NCBI GenBank assembly: GCA_008508345.1
Contig: QNGE01001705.1
Span: forward strand, 68,205 to 132,204
DNA length: 64,000 bases
Origin: Paragonimus westermani
Lineage: Eukaryota > Platyhelminthes > Trematoda > Plagiorchiida > Troglotrematidae
Reading direction: 5' to 3'
Positions 63,335 to 64,000 of this stretch are shown here, piece by piece. The notes beneath the pieces are model-generated. The model did not search any database. It was not told the origin of the DNA and worked only from the letters and a program-made list of their open reading frames with translations. Positions within the stretch are counted from its first letter, which is position 1; every line of letters starts with the position of its first letter. A program made the position numbers and the translations under genes.

Positions 63335-64000
63335 ACAAGGACAAAGATCCCGCGGCCACATCAGTTTGAGGATGGGGATGTTCGGAGTTTCCTGGAGGAC
63401 TTCGAGGACGTGGCAGAAGCGTTCGGAGTAAAGGCGGACCGGGCGAAGCTGACGGCCCTGCGGATGCTGCTCAAGGGCAGGGCGGAGGCGGTGCTGGATG
63501 CGGCGCGAAGAAGCCCTGCGAAGCTGGAGTGGGCCGCCGCGAAGGGAGTGCTGATCGCCGGGTTCGACACTCCCTCCGACTGCCAGGAGGCAATGAGGCG
63601 TTTCAAGGGCGCCCGGCTTTGACCAGGAGGCGACGCTCTCGTTTACGCCATGTCCCTGCCGGCAGCGTTGTCAAGAGCCCTGCCACATTTGGACCAAGAC
63701 TCAGAACAACGCCTGCTGACGGCACAGTTCTTGGACGGAATGCCACCAACAGTCCGGGATCAGCTCAGGGTTGCTCTCATCACACAGCCCATGGCGCTGG
63801 AACAGTTGGCCGATGCAGCTCGACAATTGCTGGCCGAAAATGCCGCGACAGTCGACGAGGTGGAGGCAAGCGGACCAAGTGAACTGAATGACCTTCGAAG
63901 CGCAGTGGAAAAGTTGACTGAGGAAGTGGCGGGGTTGAAAGTGAAAAAGGAGGAGAGCCGTGACGACATTTTTTTCGGATACGGAAGGCGTGGACAATGG
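63335..64000 (+). pseudogene. gag of a GC-rich Ty3/gypsy-type element, one stop codon, runs off window
   Basis: One reading frame spans the region to the window end: RPHQFEDGDVRSFLEDFEDV, AEAVLDAARR, LEWAAAKGVLIAGFDTPSD, then FKGARL, a TGA at 63620-63622, then PGGDALVYAM, LPHLDQDSEQRLLTAQFLDG and a heptad-like LNDLRSAVEKLTEEVAGLKV. This is the capsid region of flatworm gypsy gags. Just before the end, FFGYGRRGQW stands where a CxxCGxxGH zinc knuckle is expected, so both first cysteines appear replaced. Composition is much richer in GC than the surroundings. Apart from these breaks the copy is well preserved, suggesting recent insertion; pol would lie beyond 64000. Confidence 0.75.

Noticed and set aside
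1..64000. CRISPR arrays, prokaryotic operons, rRNA genes, viral genomes
   Set aside because: No regularly spaced repeats, no clustered co-directional long ORFs and no rRNA-like sequence; the only gag/pol sequences fit LTR retrotransposons.

Overview
The window is eukaryotic and most probably from a parasitic flatworm (tapeworm or fluke). The evidence is one intron-rich animal gene with 33-46 nt introns at its 5' end and kilobase introns further down, a pattern known from schistosomes and tapeworms. It is surrounded by decayed retrotransposons of the kinds that fill flatworm genomes: CR1-like and other non-LTR elements, Ty3/gypsy elements, Penelope-like elements and a tRNA-derived SINE. Species cannot be named from the sequence alone. 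Base composition looks moderately AT-rich by eye, with a GC-rich patch at the right end.

Layout. 1-16 kb: no confidently recognised gene. It holds SINE copies (2.7, 14.2-14.6 kb), a long TA/GA microsatellite (7.05 kb) and one open segment with good splice sites (8.5 kb). 16-36.2 kb: a minus-strand gene for the Fused/STK36 protein kinase. Eleven exons could be joined with every splice phase agreeing, giving 669 codons and a complete kinase domain. The rest of the gene should lie to the left but could not be located. Its large introns contain a gypsy relic (29.7-32.7 kb, opposite strand), a non-LTR fragment (25.8-26.6 kb), a Penelope-like relic (18.6-19.7 kb) and a SINE. 37.7-39 kb: a minus-strand CR1-like relic. 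39.3-40.2 kb: an ambiguous region with a long plus-strand ORF and a cysteine-rich minus-strand exon candidate. 43.4-47.4 kb: two consecutive plus-strand CR1-like relics.

52.3-59.4 kb: a decayed minus-strand Ty3/gypsy element (gag, protease, RT, RNase H, integrase). Its integrase is split by a younger Penelope-like insertion (52649-55377) that has 725-bp inverted arms. A single N at 53374 is flanked by two identical 173-bp copies, which is almost certainly an assembly artefact. 60-63 kb: an unclassified diverged repeat pair and a candidate minus-strand exon. 63.2 kb to the end: LTR end, primer-site region and gag of a third, GC-rich and much better preserved LTR element that runs off the window.

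I found no CRISPR array, operon, prokaryotic gene or canonical tRNA/rRNA gene. The retroelements are largely dead. The only host gene I can defend is the STK36/Fused homologue, a kinase linked in other animals to Hedgehog signalling and motile-cilium assembly.
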